Shown: piece after piece, positions 1-10,782 of the stretch
How the letters are laid out: each line of letters begins with the position of its first letter
Numbering within the stretch: the first letter of the stretch is position 1
Assembly (NCBI RefSeq): GCF_019175385.1
Contig: NC_083344.1
Coordinates: 9,700,725 to 9,764,724 of the forward strand
Length of the DNA: 64,000 bases
Direction: 5' to 3'
Origin: Lycium barbarum
Lineage: Eukaryota > Streptophyta > Magnoliopsida > Solanales > Solanaceae
Translations under genes and position numbers: made by a program
The notes under the pieces: generated by a model
Seen by the model: only the letters and a program-made list of their open reading frames with translations
Databases searched by the model: none
Told to the model about the DNA's origin: nothing

Positions 1-1127
1 TTCACTTTGATTTTATTACCACTTGGGCAAACAAGTTCAATTGCTCCGGATGAGAACACTTGTGTGATTTCAAACGGGCCAGACCATTTGGATTTCAACT
101 TTTCGGGAAACAACCGGAGCCTAGAGTTGAACAACAATACGCGATCCTCGATGCTGAACTCTCTTTGCAAGATCTTCTTGTCATGGAAGTGTTTCATGCG
201 GGCCTTGTAGAGTGCAGAACTCGCATATGCTTTCAGTCAAAATTCATCGAGCTCGTTAATCTGCTGCAACCTCAAGTTTGAGGCATCACCCCATTCTAGA
301 TTCAACTTTTTCAAGGCCCACAACGCCTTATGTTCGAGTTCCACCGGAAGATGACAAGCTTTTACAAATACTAATTGATACAGAGACATGCCAATTGGGG
401 TCTTGTAGGCTGTTCGGTATGCCCATAGAGCATCATCCAATTTCTTCGACCAATCAGTCCGGTTAGCATTCACTGTTTTGGAACGTATGCTCTTGATCTG
501 TCTATTTGAAACCTCAACTTGGCCACTTGTTTGGGGATGATATGGGGTGGCAACTTTATGCTTGACCCCATACTTCTCAAGAAGAGTCTTGAATAGTCGA
601 TTGCAGAAATGAGAGCCCCTGTCATTAATGATTGCCCTTGGAGTTCTGAATCTTGAGAAGATAACTCTTTTTAAAAACGCAGTGACGCTTCTTCCTTAAT
701 TGTTGGGGAGGGCTACGGCTTCCACCCATTTGGACACGTAGTCTACCGCCACAAGAATGTACTTGTTGCTGTAGGAGCTTACAAATGGACCCATAAAATC
801 AATGCCTCATACATCGAACAATTTAACTTCGAGAATCGGTGTCATTGGTAGCTCATGCCTTCTTGATATGCCCCCATGCCTTTGACATTGATTACAAGAT
901 TTTAAAAAGTCATGAGCATCTTGATGAATTGTCGGCCAATAAAAACCACTTTGAAAAACCTTGGCTGCCGTTCTTGAGCTACTATGATGTCCACCAACCG
1001 GTGAAGAGTGACAGGCTTCGATGATGGGCATCATTTCTACTTCGGGTATGCACCTCCTTATGATGTTGTCGGCGCAAACCCTGAATAGATATGGCTCGTC
1101 CCAATAAAATTTCCGGGCATCACTCAA
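1..1127 (-). pseudogene. Athila integrase, interrupted and cut by window edge
   Basis: The zinc-binding HHCC domain is at 807-1127 (ACHSSPVGGHH ... CNQCQRHGG). The catalytic core spans about 807-470 and keeps all three acidic residues: D in GIDFMGPF, D in INDRGSHF, and E in [12 protein letters not shown]. It carries a TGG-to-TGA type stop just before GIDF and another stop after VALPNN. The C-terminal domain continues at 237-473 ([16 protein letters not shown]) and into 1-236 (RLRLFPEKLKSKWSGPFEI). The enzyme would insert the cDNA into the genome; this copy is not translatable as one product. Confidence 0.85.
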
Positions 1128-1364
1128 AAACTTCTTCTTTTAGTGGAAGTTCAAATCCACCGGCATAATGTCACTTGCATGGAAGTTAGCAAAATCGGCA
1201 TACCACGGGATCATGTCATGCGACCCCGCCATTACTTGCTCATCCGAAAATGACTCATTGATTTCTAGGCCATTCAATGGACGCCCACCCTCTTCAAGAC
1301 GAGACAAGTGGTCTGCCACTTGATTTTCACATCCCTTTCTATCTTTGACTTCAAAGTCAAACTC

Positions 1365-2012
1365 TTACAAGAGAAGGACCCAACGTATCAACCTCGGTTT
1401 TGCATCTTTTTTTGTCATGAGGTAACGCAAGGCTGCGTGATCGGTGTGAAAAATCACATGGGTGCTCAACAAATAAGCCCGGAACTTCTCGAAGGCAAAC
1501 ACAATAGCTAGCAACTCTTGTTCTGTGACAGTATAATTCATTTGGGCACTGTTCAGAGTCTTGCTTGCGTAGTAAATTGGGTGAAAGATCTTATCACGCT
1601 TCTGGCCAAGAACAGCTCCCATGGCAAAGCCACTTATATCACACATCAGCTCAAAGGGTTGAGACCAGTCCGGGGCAATGATGATAGGAGCCGATGTGAG
1701 TCTCTCTTTTAAAGCCTCAAATGCTTTCAAACAAGCATCATCAAATACAAACTTCGACTCCTTCTCCAACAACTTGCATAGAGGGTTGGCTATTTTCGAG
1801 AAATCCTTGACAAATCTTCTATAAAACCCAACATGCCCAAGGAAGCTACGAACACCTTTAACGGAAATTGGAGGGGGAAGCTTAATAATAACCTCAATTT
1901 TAACTTGATCGACTTCAAGCCCCTTTTCCGAAATCTTGTGCCCCAAGACGATGCCTTCTCTAACCATGAAGAGACACTTCTCCCAATTTAGAACCAAATT
2001 TATCTCTTCACA
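1365..2012 (-). pseudogene. Athila RT thumb and RNase H
   Basis: This frame continues directly after the in-frame stop of the [13 protein letters not shown], then [20 protein letters not shown] (RT connection). The RNase H domain shows [16 protein letters not shown] (first acidic residue), [22 protein letters not shown] (conserved E) and [11 protein letters not shown] (conserved D). It degrades the RNA strand of the RNA-DNA hybrid in reverse transcription. The downstream linker to integrase (about 1128-1364) has no open frame here. Confidence 0.85.
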
Positions 2013-4601
2013 TCATTTCAATACTTGGGCAAGATTCTGCAAGCATTCATCAAAGGAATCTCCAACTACGGAAAAGTCATCCATGAAGATTTCAATGGAC
2101 TCCTCAACCATATCGGAGAAAATAGACATCATGCAACGTTGAAATGTTGCGGGTGCATTACATAACCCAAAAGGCATTCTCTTGAAAGCAAAAGTCCCAT
2201 AGGGACAAGTGAAGGTAGTTTTCTCTTGGTCCTCGGAGGCAATGGTGATTTGGTTGTACCCGAAATACCCATCAAGGAAGCAATAATAATCTCTGCCCGC
2301 AAGCCTATCAAGAATTTGATCCATGAATGGCATTGGGAAGTGGTCCTTTTTGGTCCACTTATTCAGCTTCCGATAATCCATGCAAACACGCCATCTGGTA
2401 ACCTTGCGAGTGGGAATCAACTCATTTTTATCATTCGCAACCACGGTGATCCCACCCTTTTTTGACACGCATTGAACCGGGCTCACCCATGAGCTATCCG
2501 AAATGGGGTACACAACCCCGGCATCTAACCACTTGATTATCTCAACCTTTAAAACCTCTTGCATGGGAGGATTTAGCCTCCTTTGATGTTCAACGCTTGG
2601 CTCACAGTCTTCATCAAGCTGAATTTTATGCGTACAAATACCGGGTGGAATCCCTTCAATATCCGCAATACTCCACCCGATAGCTTTTTTGTATCTTCTA
2701 AAGATCACCATCAACCTCTCTCTTTGCTCATCCGTCAACCGGGCAGATATAATCACGGGCAATGTGTTGTTCAGTCCAAGAAACTCATACCTCAAATATG
2801 AAGGAAGAGGTTTGAGTTCCACAGTAAGAGGCTCAATAATTGAAGGTTTTGCAGGAGGAGTTGCTCGGTTTTCCAAGTCAAGATCGAGTCTCTTTGGATT
2901 GAGGTGGTAAGACCCCATTCCAATCAATGCATTGACCATCTCCTCAAATTCTTTTTCGTCGTCCCATTCATAATTCATTATGACCGCAGCCAACATATCA
3001 CCTATATGCTCATGTTCTATGGTTGTCTCCATTGCTTCATCAATTTTGTCAATAACCGACACAACACTCATATCCGCCGGTTGTTTCATTGACTTGAAAA
3101 TATGGAAAGTGATCTCTTCATCATTCATTCTAAACTTCAGATCACCTCTTTCTACATCCACGAGGGCACGCCCTGTGGCTAAGAATGGTCTTCCCAAGAT
3201 TATGGGAACTTCAAAGTCAACTTCACAATCCAAGATCACAAAATCGGCCGGAAAAATAAATTTATCCACTCTTACAAGCACATCATAAAGAATACCAATG
3301 GGCCTCTTTACGGTTTTATCCGCCATAAGTAATCTCATCGTGGTAGGACGGGGGGTGCCCAATCCCAACTTGTTGAATATAGAAAGCGGCATCAAATTGA
3401 TGCTTGCTCCAAGATCACATAAAGCTTTAGGAAACTTGTATTTACCGATGGTGCATGGAATTGTGAATGCTGCGGGGTCTTCTTCTTTGTGCACCAAATC
3501 TTTGGTGATGATTGCACTACAATGATGAGTGCCCCCCAATGTTTCAATGTCAGGACTCCTTCTTTTGGTGACTAGATCTTTCATGAACTTCGCATAACCG
3601 GACATTTGTTCAAGTACCTCAACCAATGGGATATTTATTGAGAGCCCCTTTAATTGATCAATGAACTTGAGGAATTTCCCATCTTCCGTTTGCTTTGCCA
3701 ATCGTTGGGAAAAAGGAGGGGGAGGCCTCATAACGGGCGGTAAAGCCCTTGGTACCTCCTCCACCGTTTCCTTGCTTTCCGAGGCATCATTAGTTTCCGG
3801 AAGGTCCTTGTTAACAATGGACTCTTCAATACCAGCCCGCATATTCTTTGGGTTTGCTTCTTTTTCAATAATCATGGGTTCTTCAACCATTTTCTCTTCA
3901 TCACCCAACACATTCTCTTTCACCAACGCATTTTCCCCAATTGTTTTGCCACTCCTAGTAGTAATTGCGTTGCATTTATGTTCACTATCGTTCCTCGGAT
4001 TTGCAACTGTGTCACTAGGGAGTGAGACTTTCTGCCTTTGGTTTAGGATTGCCGAGATTTGGCCAAGTTGAGACTCCAATTGTTTAATGGAGGTGGAGTG
4101 TGAACTTACAACTTGACCCATGAATTTAACCTCATCTCTAGTCTCCTTGCAAAAGGTGTCGGTGGACTCCACTTTCCTCAATACCTTTGACAACATATCT
4201 TCAATTTTTGAACTAGCGGAGTTGCTATTGGGTGGTTGACCAGAGCTTGGTTGATTTCCCTTTGGAGGGACATACGGATTTGTGCTCCGATGATTGTTGT
4301 AATTGCTATTGTACCCCCCTTGATTGTTGTCACGATTATCTCTCGAATTAGAGTGACCTTGTTCTTTGTTCCAACCTTGATTCTCTTGACCTTGCCGCCA
4401 AGATCCTTGGTTTGGACCTTGGTAGTTCGGACGGGAACCCTCCCTAAGATTGTTGACATAACTTGCCTCCTCATCATACATTTGGAAACATTGCTCATCC
4501 GGAGGACCCACTTCAAAGGATTCTACCGCGTTCACATTTTTGCTCCCGCCACCTATAACATGTTTTGTCAGAAGGTCCATTTGGGTGACAAGCTTGGCCA
4601 T
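2013..4601 (-). pseudogene. Athila gag C-terminus, protease and reverse transcriptase
   Basis: The open frame of 862 codons starts with the rest of gag: an N/G/Q-rich basic linker (about residues 55-130) and a coiled segment. The retropepsin-like protease has ALCDLGASINLMPLSIF (active site D-L-G-A) and ends with ILGRPFLATGRALVDV. The RT follows: CMDYRKLNKWTKKDHFPMPF, PFGLCNAPATFQRCM and catalytic IFMDDFSVVG. The RT is cut at its thumb by a stop after QNLAQVLK. The stop replaces an expected arginine before [13 protein letters not shown], consistent with CGA to TGA. Enzymatic motifs are otherwise intact, so decay is recent or mild. Confidence 0.88.
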
Positions 4602-5374
4602 GGACTCATCTCTCTCTCTTCCTCCTTCTTAATCATCTCACGAGTGAGCACATGTTTGGAGGAACTTCCTCCACCCACTTTCGAATCCCTAGTGTGCCAT
4701 GCTTCATTAGTCTCGGTCAATTTATCCAACAATTCACAAACGGTGGCATAAGAGTTATCCATAAGAGACCCCTCTGCAATGTTGTTCGCCACTAATTTGT
4801 TGACCGAATCTAGAGATCTATAAAATGTTTGTAGAAGCACACCATCGGGCAACCCATGCTTGGGACAGCATTTGACTTTCTTTTTAAAACAAGTCCAAGT
4901 TTCATGGAGAGCCTCATCAGGAAGTTGACGAAAGTTGTTGATTTCGTCACGGAGTTGTAACATCCGCGATGGAGGGAAGAACTTCTTGAGGAATGCTTCG
5001 GTCAGTTCCTCCCAAGTAGTGATGGACCCGGAAGGAAGATCATCTAACCAAGCTGTGGCTTCCCCCGTTAGGGAGTACGGGAAGAGGCATAGCCTGACTG
5101 CTTCAATTGAGACGCCCGGATGCACATTGGTAGAACAGACCCCAAGAAAGTTCCTAAGGTGCCTATTCGGATCATCTTTGGGTAGACCACCGAACAGGCC
5201 CTTAGTGTTGAGCAGGTGCAGCATTGTGTTGGTTATATGGAAACTCGAATTTCCAATCAAAGGTGGGGGCTGAATTGCAGCTGCATAGCCTGCCCCCACA
5301 GCTTCTTCACCAACCGCTATTGGTGGGTTTTGGACTTGGATACCTTCCTCATCCATATTGCCTGCACAACGCAC
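4568..5374 (-). pseudogene. Athila gag, N-terminal part
   Basis: A 268-codon frame begins just inside the primer binding site and leader. It carries the retrotransposon gag core, including PGVSIEAVRLCLFPYSLTGE, WLDDLPSGSITTWEELTEAF, FFPPSRMLQLRDEI and QTFYRSLD. This core normally forms the capsid-like particle. The frame breaks near 4600 inside a GA-rich run (EEERE followed by the wrong frame), after which the natural continuation, MAKLVTQMDLL, is read in the frame of the next entry. A short indel in the GA run is the simplest cause, so gag is split and particle assembly is unlikely from this copy. Confidence 0.85.
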
Positions 5375-5451
5375 AACAACAAAAAGGAAATAAGAAATGA
5401 AATTGAGACTAAAAGTAAATTTTACACTAGTTAGTAAATTTCTAGACCGTA

Positions 5452-5470
5452 TTCCCCGGCAACGGCGCTA
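5452..5470 (-). other. Primer binding site, tRNA-Asp type
   Basis: The plus strand reads TTCCCCGGCAACGGCGCTA, which matches a plant tRNA-Asp 3' end (TCCCCGGCAACGGCGCCA) except for one base. It lies 5 bases inside the LTR end. This primer choice is typical of Athila/Tat elements. Confidence 0.85.
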
Positions 5471-5475
5471 AAATT

Positions 5476-6846
5476 TGATACACCCAAATTACACTTTTGA
5501 GATCAGGAGTAAGCGGTCGTTGTCAAATATAGAACCCAACAAGGTTGGGGTCGAATCCCACAGAGAATACAATGAAGAAATATACTCGATAAGTGTAACA
5601 CCCGACTGTTAGTCTATATTTCGAGAGGAAAGGAAATATAATAAAAGTTTGATTGTTGTTTGTTCATTAATAACTGAGAATGTTTATAAGATGTAACCAA
5701 TTGGTAAATGGGGCTAAAATGGGGCTAAGGTTGTGGTTCCAATGGAAAGTAATGCGATTGGGTATCAATTCAACTTATTTATATGCCTAGGTGCATTAAG
5801 CCAAGGGTCACGCGATTATTGCCAAAAGTTTTCCAACCAAATCAACAAATTTCATCCTAGGCTTTTCCAAGCCCTAGAATGTTTTATAAGAGAACACCCA
5901 TATAGCCTCAACTAGCTTTCCTATTCCTAGTTCAAGCTATTAGATGGATTTAATGACCTACTTTGTTGCTATTAACTCTTTTCCTAACCTCTACTTTCTT
6001 TTGCAAGCAAAGTAATGGTATTAAGGCACAAGTAATGTTGTACACCATCAAAAGACATTGATGCTTGAAAAGTTAATAGAAAACACCATTAGCATATAAA
6101 TGTAGTATGAACATGAATCCCAATCACATAACTAAGACATTGGATCCCACAACCTTAGCTGAAAGATTAGCTACTGATATTCATTAAAAGTAAATCAATC
6201 AAGTAAAATGTATTCATAAATCTTACAAAAGTGTTGGATGGAGAAGATGACAAAGCCAAAGGAAATCTCTTAAATGCTTCACCAACCAACAATGAATGAA
6301 CTCCACAAGAGTCTATGCTAAAAACTGCAGACCAACCCAATCCAAAACCCTAGCAATCTATTTATAGCAAGTCCAAAACGGGAACAATTTCCAGACAAAA
6401 ATGCCCCTGTGCATAGGGTGCGAATCGCAAATGATGTCGCATGTTCAACCTGCGATTCGCAGGTTGCACCATGTCATCGCAGGTGTCGCGTCTTTAGTTG
6501 TGTGTTGAGCAGTATCCGCGATACCATATGCGAATCGCATGTTCCACCTGCGACTCGCAGGTGATGTCGCATATGGTGTCACAGGTGGTGTCTTCTTTGC
6601 CCTTTTCTGTCAGCAGATGCGGCATAACCTGCGACTCGCAGGCATGACCTGCGATTCGCAGGTGATGCCCTGGTTCAGTTCAGCTGGACTTTTGCCTACT
6701 TTGCTTCATTTTGCTTCAAGTAGCTTCCGGCATATGTTATTCTACAAATTAACACAAAAACACAAGAAACGACATCAAAAGTACTTGGGGATTTACAAAA
6801 GACTAAGTAATTGGCGTCGAATGAGCCGTAATTTTACGACTCATCA
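5476..6846 (-). repeat. 5' LTR of the Athila-type element (about 1.37 kb)
   Basis: On the minus strand the LTR starts TGATGAGTCG at 6846 and ends GTGTATCA at 5476. The primer binding site follows after 5 bases, and a foreign gypsy frame resumes at the other side, which fixes both ends. A TATAAATA box lies at 6359-6366, with a palindrome cluster just upstream. The terminal 50-100 bp next to the primer site (roughly 5476-5570) closely resembles the matching part of the solo LTR at 40148-41660, so both belong to one LTR superfamily. Confidence 0.88.
6359..6663 (-). promoter_or_regulatory. Athila LTR promoter: TATA box with upstream palindrome cluster
   Basis: A canonical TATAAATA reads on the minus strand at 6366-6359. 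About 53 bp upstream begins a run of short inverted repeats of the type ACCTGCGA-N-TCGCAGGT: 6419-6429, 6448-6464, 6528-6540, 6546-6562, 6627-6642 and 6647-6663. Arms are 5-8 bp with one spacer base (A or T on one strand, or C). Partial arms (GATGTCGCA) lie between them. They would sit outside the transcript, so DNA-level binding or methylation is more plausible than RNA structure. The function is inferred only from position. Confidence 0.7.
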
Positions 6847-8034
6847 AGGCCTACAACGCCCACAGAACTCCGTAGTTTTATGGGATTGACAGGTTACTAT
6901 AGGATATTCATGGAAGGGTTTTCATCTATTTCAGCCCCATTGACGAAGCTAACCCAGAAGTCAGGTAAATTTCAGTGGAATGATGCTTGTGAACGCAGTT
7001 TCCAGGAATTGAAAGATAGGCTAACTTTAGCCCCAGTCTTGACACTCCCAGAAGGGCCAGATGGTTATGTTATATATTGTGATGCTTCCGGCGTGGCGTT
7101 AGGATGTGTATTAATGCAGCACGGTAAAGTCGTTGCTTATGCTTCAAGGCAGCTGCGGAAACATAAAAAGAACTACCCAACTCATGATCTTGAATTGGCT
7201 GCAGTTATTCATGCACTAAAGATGTGGAGACACTACTTGTATGGTGTACATGTTGATATTTACACAGATCACAAGAGTCTTCAGTATATTTTAAAGCAGA
7301 AGGAGTTAAATCTACGGCAAAGGCGGTGGTTAGAGTTATTGAAAGATTATGATATGAGTATTTTATACCACCCCGAAAAGGCAAATGTAGTAGCTGATGC
7401 ACTTAGTCGCAGATCAATGGGTAGCCTATGTGAAGCCCCTCCGGAGAAGAAGGAATTAATTCGTGAGCTCCACCAGCTAGCTAATCTTGGAGTTCGTTTA
7501 ATTGACTCAGACAGTGCAGGAATTGGTATTAATAATCCAACTGTCTCATCTCTAGATATGGAGGTGAAAGAGAGTCAATATGAAGATCTTTAGTTGAGCC
7601 ATTATAGAGACACATTTCATGAAAAAGAGAAGTCTCCATTTGAAGCTTGTACAGATGGAATTCTTAGATATCGAGGCAGGCTATGTGTTCCGAAAGTAGC
7701 AGAATTACGTCGTCGAATTCTAGAAAAAGCTCATTACTCTCGGTATTCTGTTCATCCAGGTGCAACAAAGATGTATCATGATCTCAAGGTAATGTATTGG
7801 TGGGATGGAATGAAGAAAAACATAGTAGAATTTGTAGATCAATGTCCAAACTGTCAACAAGTGAAAATTGAACATCAAAAGCCAGGAGGATTATTGCAAG
7901 CAATGGAAATTCCAACCTGGAATGGGAAGTGAACAACATGGATTTTATTGTGGGGTTACCTCGTTCCCGAAGCAAATATGACTCCATATGGGTGATCGTG
8001 GACAGACTCACGAAAGCAGCTCATTTTATTTCTT
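6847..8034 (+). pseudogene. Tekay-like gypsy fragment: RT end, RNase H, integrase N-terminus
   Basis: The plus-strand frame at 6847-7593 contains the RT tail ([23 protein letters not shown]), RNase H ([44 protein letters not shown]) and the ADALSRR linker. After a stop at 7593 the frame continues with the integrase zinc domain (HPGATKMYHDL ... CPNCQQVK) to 7932, shifts frame, and reaches [14 protein letters not shown] at 8030. It then joins a 3' LTR tail of a different chromovirus subfamily. The protein differs clearly from the two chromovirus copies at 22996-47395. Its left end was split by the Athila insertion. Confidence 0.87.
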
Positions 8035-8308
8035 AGTTTTCCATTATGAGACATAGACAAATTTGATGTATTATTATATTTCAGACTTGTATATTTCCAT
8101 TTAGATGCTCTTGTATGGCTTAGACCAGACCCTAGGGGTATTTCTTATTTCCGCACTTGTTTCTATATTATATCGTGAGACTTACGTGATTATTCTTTCT
8201 GCTTAGTTGAGTTATTTATTTTTGCTTTATTTTCATTGGGTTGAGGGTTTGCTTACCGAGGTAGGAAAGATAATTGCCCGCACGGCTTAGCCAAAATGGG
8301 TCGTGACA
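8035..8308 (+). repeat. 3'-terminal 274 bp of a chromovirus LTR
   Basis: This matches the last about 275 bp of the LTRs ending at 33956 and 47395, finishing GGGTCGTGACA. It is followed by the same X spacer as those two LTRs. It is therefore not an independent insertion but the left end of duplicon copy A, carried along when the region around 47120-52100 (or its precursor) was copied. The join to the integrase fragment at about 8034 falls in CTTA-TTTTCC microhomology. Confidence 0.85.
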
Positions 8309-9842
8309 GGTAATACCAAAAGATGAAGAAAATCTATAGAGAATAAGTAAGCACATAGTTAGTACTTGTTGTAGGTTTGAATTATTCTATTGTTATAGAT
8401 TATAATAAATTAATTTTATACATTTTAATGATCTTGGTAAAAATAAATGTAAAAATGAAGAAATTAAGTATACTTTATATTTTGGAGAATGAATGAGTTG
8501 GTTTGATAAATAAAATATCACATCAAAGTCTAAGTTTGTAAGAAATTTGAAAGCTGTACAAAAATAAAGTGGTTCCACACATAGTTAATTTGTACCGTCA
8601 TGTAATGAAAAAATGTCATATAATTGAAACGTGGAAGTTAAATAAATGGTTCATTTTATAAATACTACGAAGGTGTAAAGAATTTAATTTTTATTTACTA
8701 ATTTGGGGGGAAATATGTTTCTACAAGCTCTCTACAATTAAACAATTTTTATAAGTTGTTTACTCGCTTTTCTGGGTTATCAAACTGTGTTTTTTATATG
8801 CTCTACTTCTAATCTACAATTGTTTTTTTTAAGTAAATTGTTAGGATCAAGATTTGTCAGCAAGAGAACTTTAATAGTACGTAAGTTGTAACATAATTTT
8901 GATCAAAGTTCTATGATATAGAAATTTTTGATGATGTTCTCAGGCCTCAGTCAAACAAATATCAAAATCATAATTACGCAATAGTAGTAATTTAGTGTAA
9001 TTCAAACATGGAAAGAGTTTACGTAAATGCAGTTTTTATTTTAGAAGGACTCCTATGACAGTGTTAGGTGAAATATTATAAGTATAATTAAATAGTAATT
9101 TGAGAGACAAAATTGTCATGTACTATTTTAATTTAATTATTTTTCTAATATTTAAGATTTCAAAATAAATTTAAAATTACTATGATTTTATTTTCTTTTG
9201 GAGACATTGAATAAAACTTGAATTCAACTTCCTATAATTTCTATTAGAATTAACAATCTAATTAGAAAGTTTGTCCGGAAAAAAACTATTGTAAGAAGGA
9301 TTTATAAACCAAAAAAAGCAATTGGAAGTCCATGATTAAATATGTCAAATTGTTAAAAGTCCATGATTAAACATGGCAAATTGTTAAAAAATATATAAGA
9401 TATGTAATTAATAATAGTCCTTCAAATCCTAAGGTCCATCAGAGTTTCTTGAAGGCTACTCTACCCTAAACCTAGCTCACACCTATGAAAAAGAGTACAT
9501 ATTTCCTTGAAAACACATCTTGAATATATTATAAACTCTTGGTATTCATAAAAAAAAAAAAAAAAAAAAAATCAAGACATCAAATATTGTCTTTCTCAAA
9601 GCCGAAGTGATCAACAGGCAATCATCCTTAAATATAGTCGATATATCAAAGTGTTGCCCCGCATTCTAGGCAATCAAATACGTCCAATTATCCCATGTTC
9701 GAGAAGGAAACTTAGAAGAAAAGAATAAAGAGAATACACAAAATTATACTCACAATCTTAGTAAATAAAATCGCTTCTCTTAGTATTTGTTTTGTGATTG
9801 CAGTTTATTTTTCATACTTGAGAAATTTTATTTTCAATGTCG

Positions 9843-9875
<33 letters not shown>

Positions 9876-9935
9876 TATTCTTTTTAAAATAAATGAATAA
9901 GGTATAACCTGAAGTAGACCATAAATTATGTAGGG
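8309..9935 (+). repeat. Spacer X, copy A
   Basis: AT-rich non-coding DNA that begins GGTAATACC and is nearly identical to 47396-49101; its first 198 bp also occur at 33957-34154. It has no credible gene. Compared with the copy at 47396 it lacks about 65 bp (equivalent of roughly 48438-48497) and has a longer A-run at 9547-9570. It ends by joining the last 72 bp of a BBE coding region. Confidence 0.8.
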
Positions 9936-10007
9936 CTACCAATCCTTCCCGTCAAAGTTGACAAAGTTTGTTCACTGAAGAATGATTTTGGTTTGATGTC
10001 ATGTTGA
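9936..10007 (+). pseudogene. BBE-like 3' coding remnant, copy A
   Basis: This matches the last 24 codons (including the stop) of the gene at 15017-16672, encoding [20 protein letters not shown] and the stop region. One change alters the second proline-rich turn (CCCGTC for CCCTTC). There is no start and no upstream coding sequence: 5' of it lies unrelated spacer X, joined at the same base as in copy C (49102). This is a truncated duplicate, not a gene. Confidence 0.85.
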
Positions 10008-10389
10008 AAGATTTCAGGTAAAAGTAAAAATAAGCTGGCTTTTGCTTTTCATTTGGCTTCATGACCTGTAATGGATTGTAGTAGAAGTTTGAATGGATAT
10101 GATCAACATTTTCAATTGCTTGTTCAAAAACAATATTAAAATTTCTTGAGAAAAGATTAACCTGCGTATGAGTTGCTACATCCCTACAAGCTAACTTTCA
10201 TCTCATTTCATGATATGATTTCATCCTACCAAAAAGTCATAGCAGTGACTTTTGACTTTCTCATACTCCCCTTCAAAATAAGACAATTTTGTGTCATTCT
10301 TAACCAATCTTTTCTTTTTCATGAATTGGCTAAATCGTATTCCTAACTGATAGTGACTTATAAATTACATACATACGATAAGTAAGTAA

Positions 10390-10782
10390 GTTTTATAAAG
10401 AGATAATGGTTAAAAACACAACTCAAGTCTCACTTTTTTTTTGAGTTTCCTATCTGAGCTATTAGGTGTGAGAGTTTCATACCTAAACTATCACAACTAG
10501 TTTACAAAACACACCTCAACTATCAGTTGTTCACTTTTGCTACCTGAACTATCACCAACTAGTTTGCAAAACACACCCCATTAAAAGTGAATAAAGGTGT
10601 GTTTTGCAAACTAGTTGGTGATAGTTTAGGTAGAAAAAAGTGAATAACGGATAGTTGCGGTGTGTTTTGCAAACTAGTTGTGATAGTTTAGGTAGAAAAT
10701 TCTCACACCTGATAGTTCAGGTAAGAAACTCAAAAAATGTGATACTTGAGGTGTGTTTTTAATCCTTAACTCTTTTATAAAC
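10390..10782. mobile_element. Foldback MITE, copy A
   Basis: Nearly the whole 393 bp is one inverted repeat. The left arm begins GTTTTATAAAGAG and the right arm ends CTCTTTTATAAAC. The arms share AAAACACACCTCAA-type and CTAGTTTGCAAAACACACC-type blocks around a centre near 10590. It has no coding capacity. The same element sits at 17054-17446 and 49550-49946. If transcribed it would form a hairpin with arms of roughly 180 bp. The family name is unknown to me. Confidence 0.8.

Larger units (their letters stand above)
1..6846 (-). mobile_element. Athila-type Ty3/gypsy retrotransposon, 3' part beyond window
   Basis: Read on the minus strand, the order is 5' LTR (5476-6846), a tRNA-Asp-type primer binding site (5452-5470), gag, protease, reverse transcriptase, RNase H and integrase, running off the left edge before the 3' LTR. 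The protein types, long LTR and tRNA-Asp primer fit the non-chromovirus Athila lineage. It is inserted in a Tekay-like gypsy fragment: the base after the LTR end (6847) resumes an open RT frame reading [19 protein letters not shown]. The target-site duplication cannot be checked because the other end lies outside the window. Coding regions carry stops and frameshifts, so the copy is non-autonomous. Confidence 0.9.

Noticed and set aside
3661..4071. 136-codon plus-strand frame and other plus-strand frames in 1-5374
   Set aside because: Antisense shadows of the minus-strand Athila polyprotein.
9936..10007. BBE 3' remnants at 9936 and 49102 as separate genes
   Set aside because: Only 24 codons remain, without start, promoter or domain; they are truncated duplicates.
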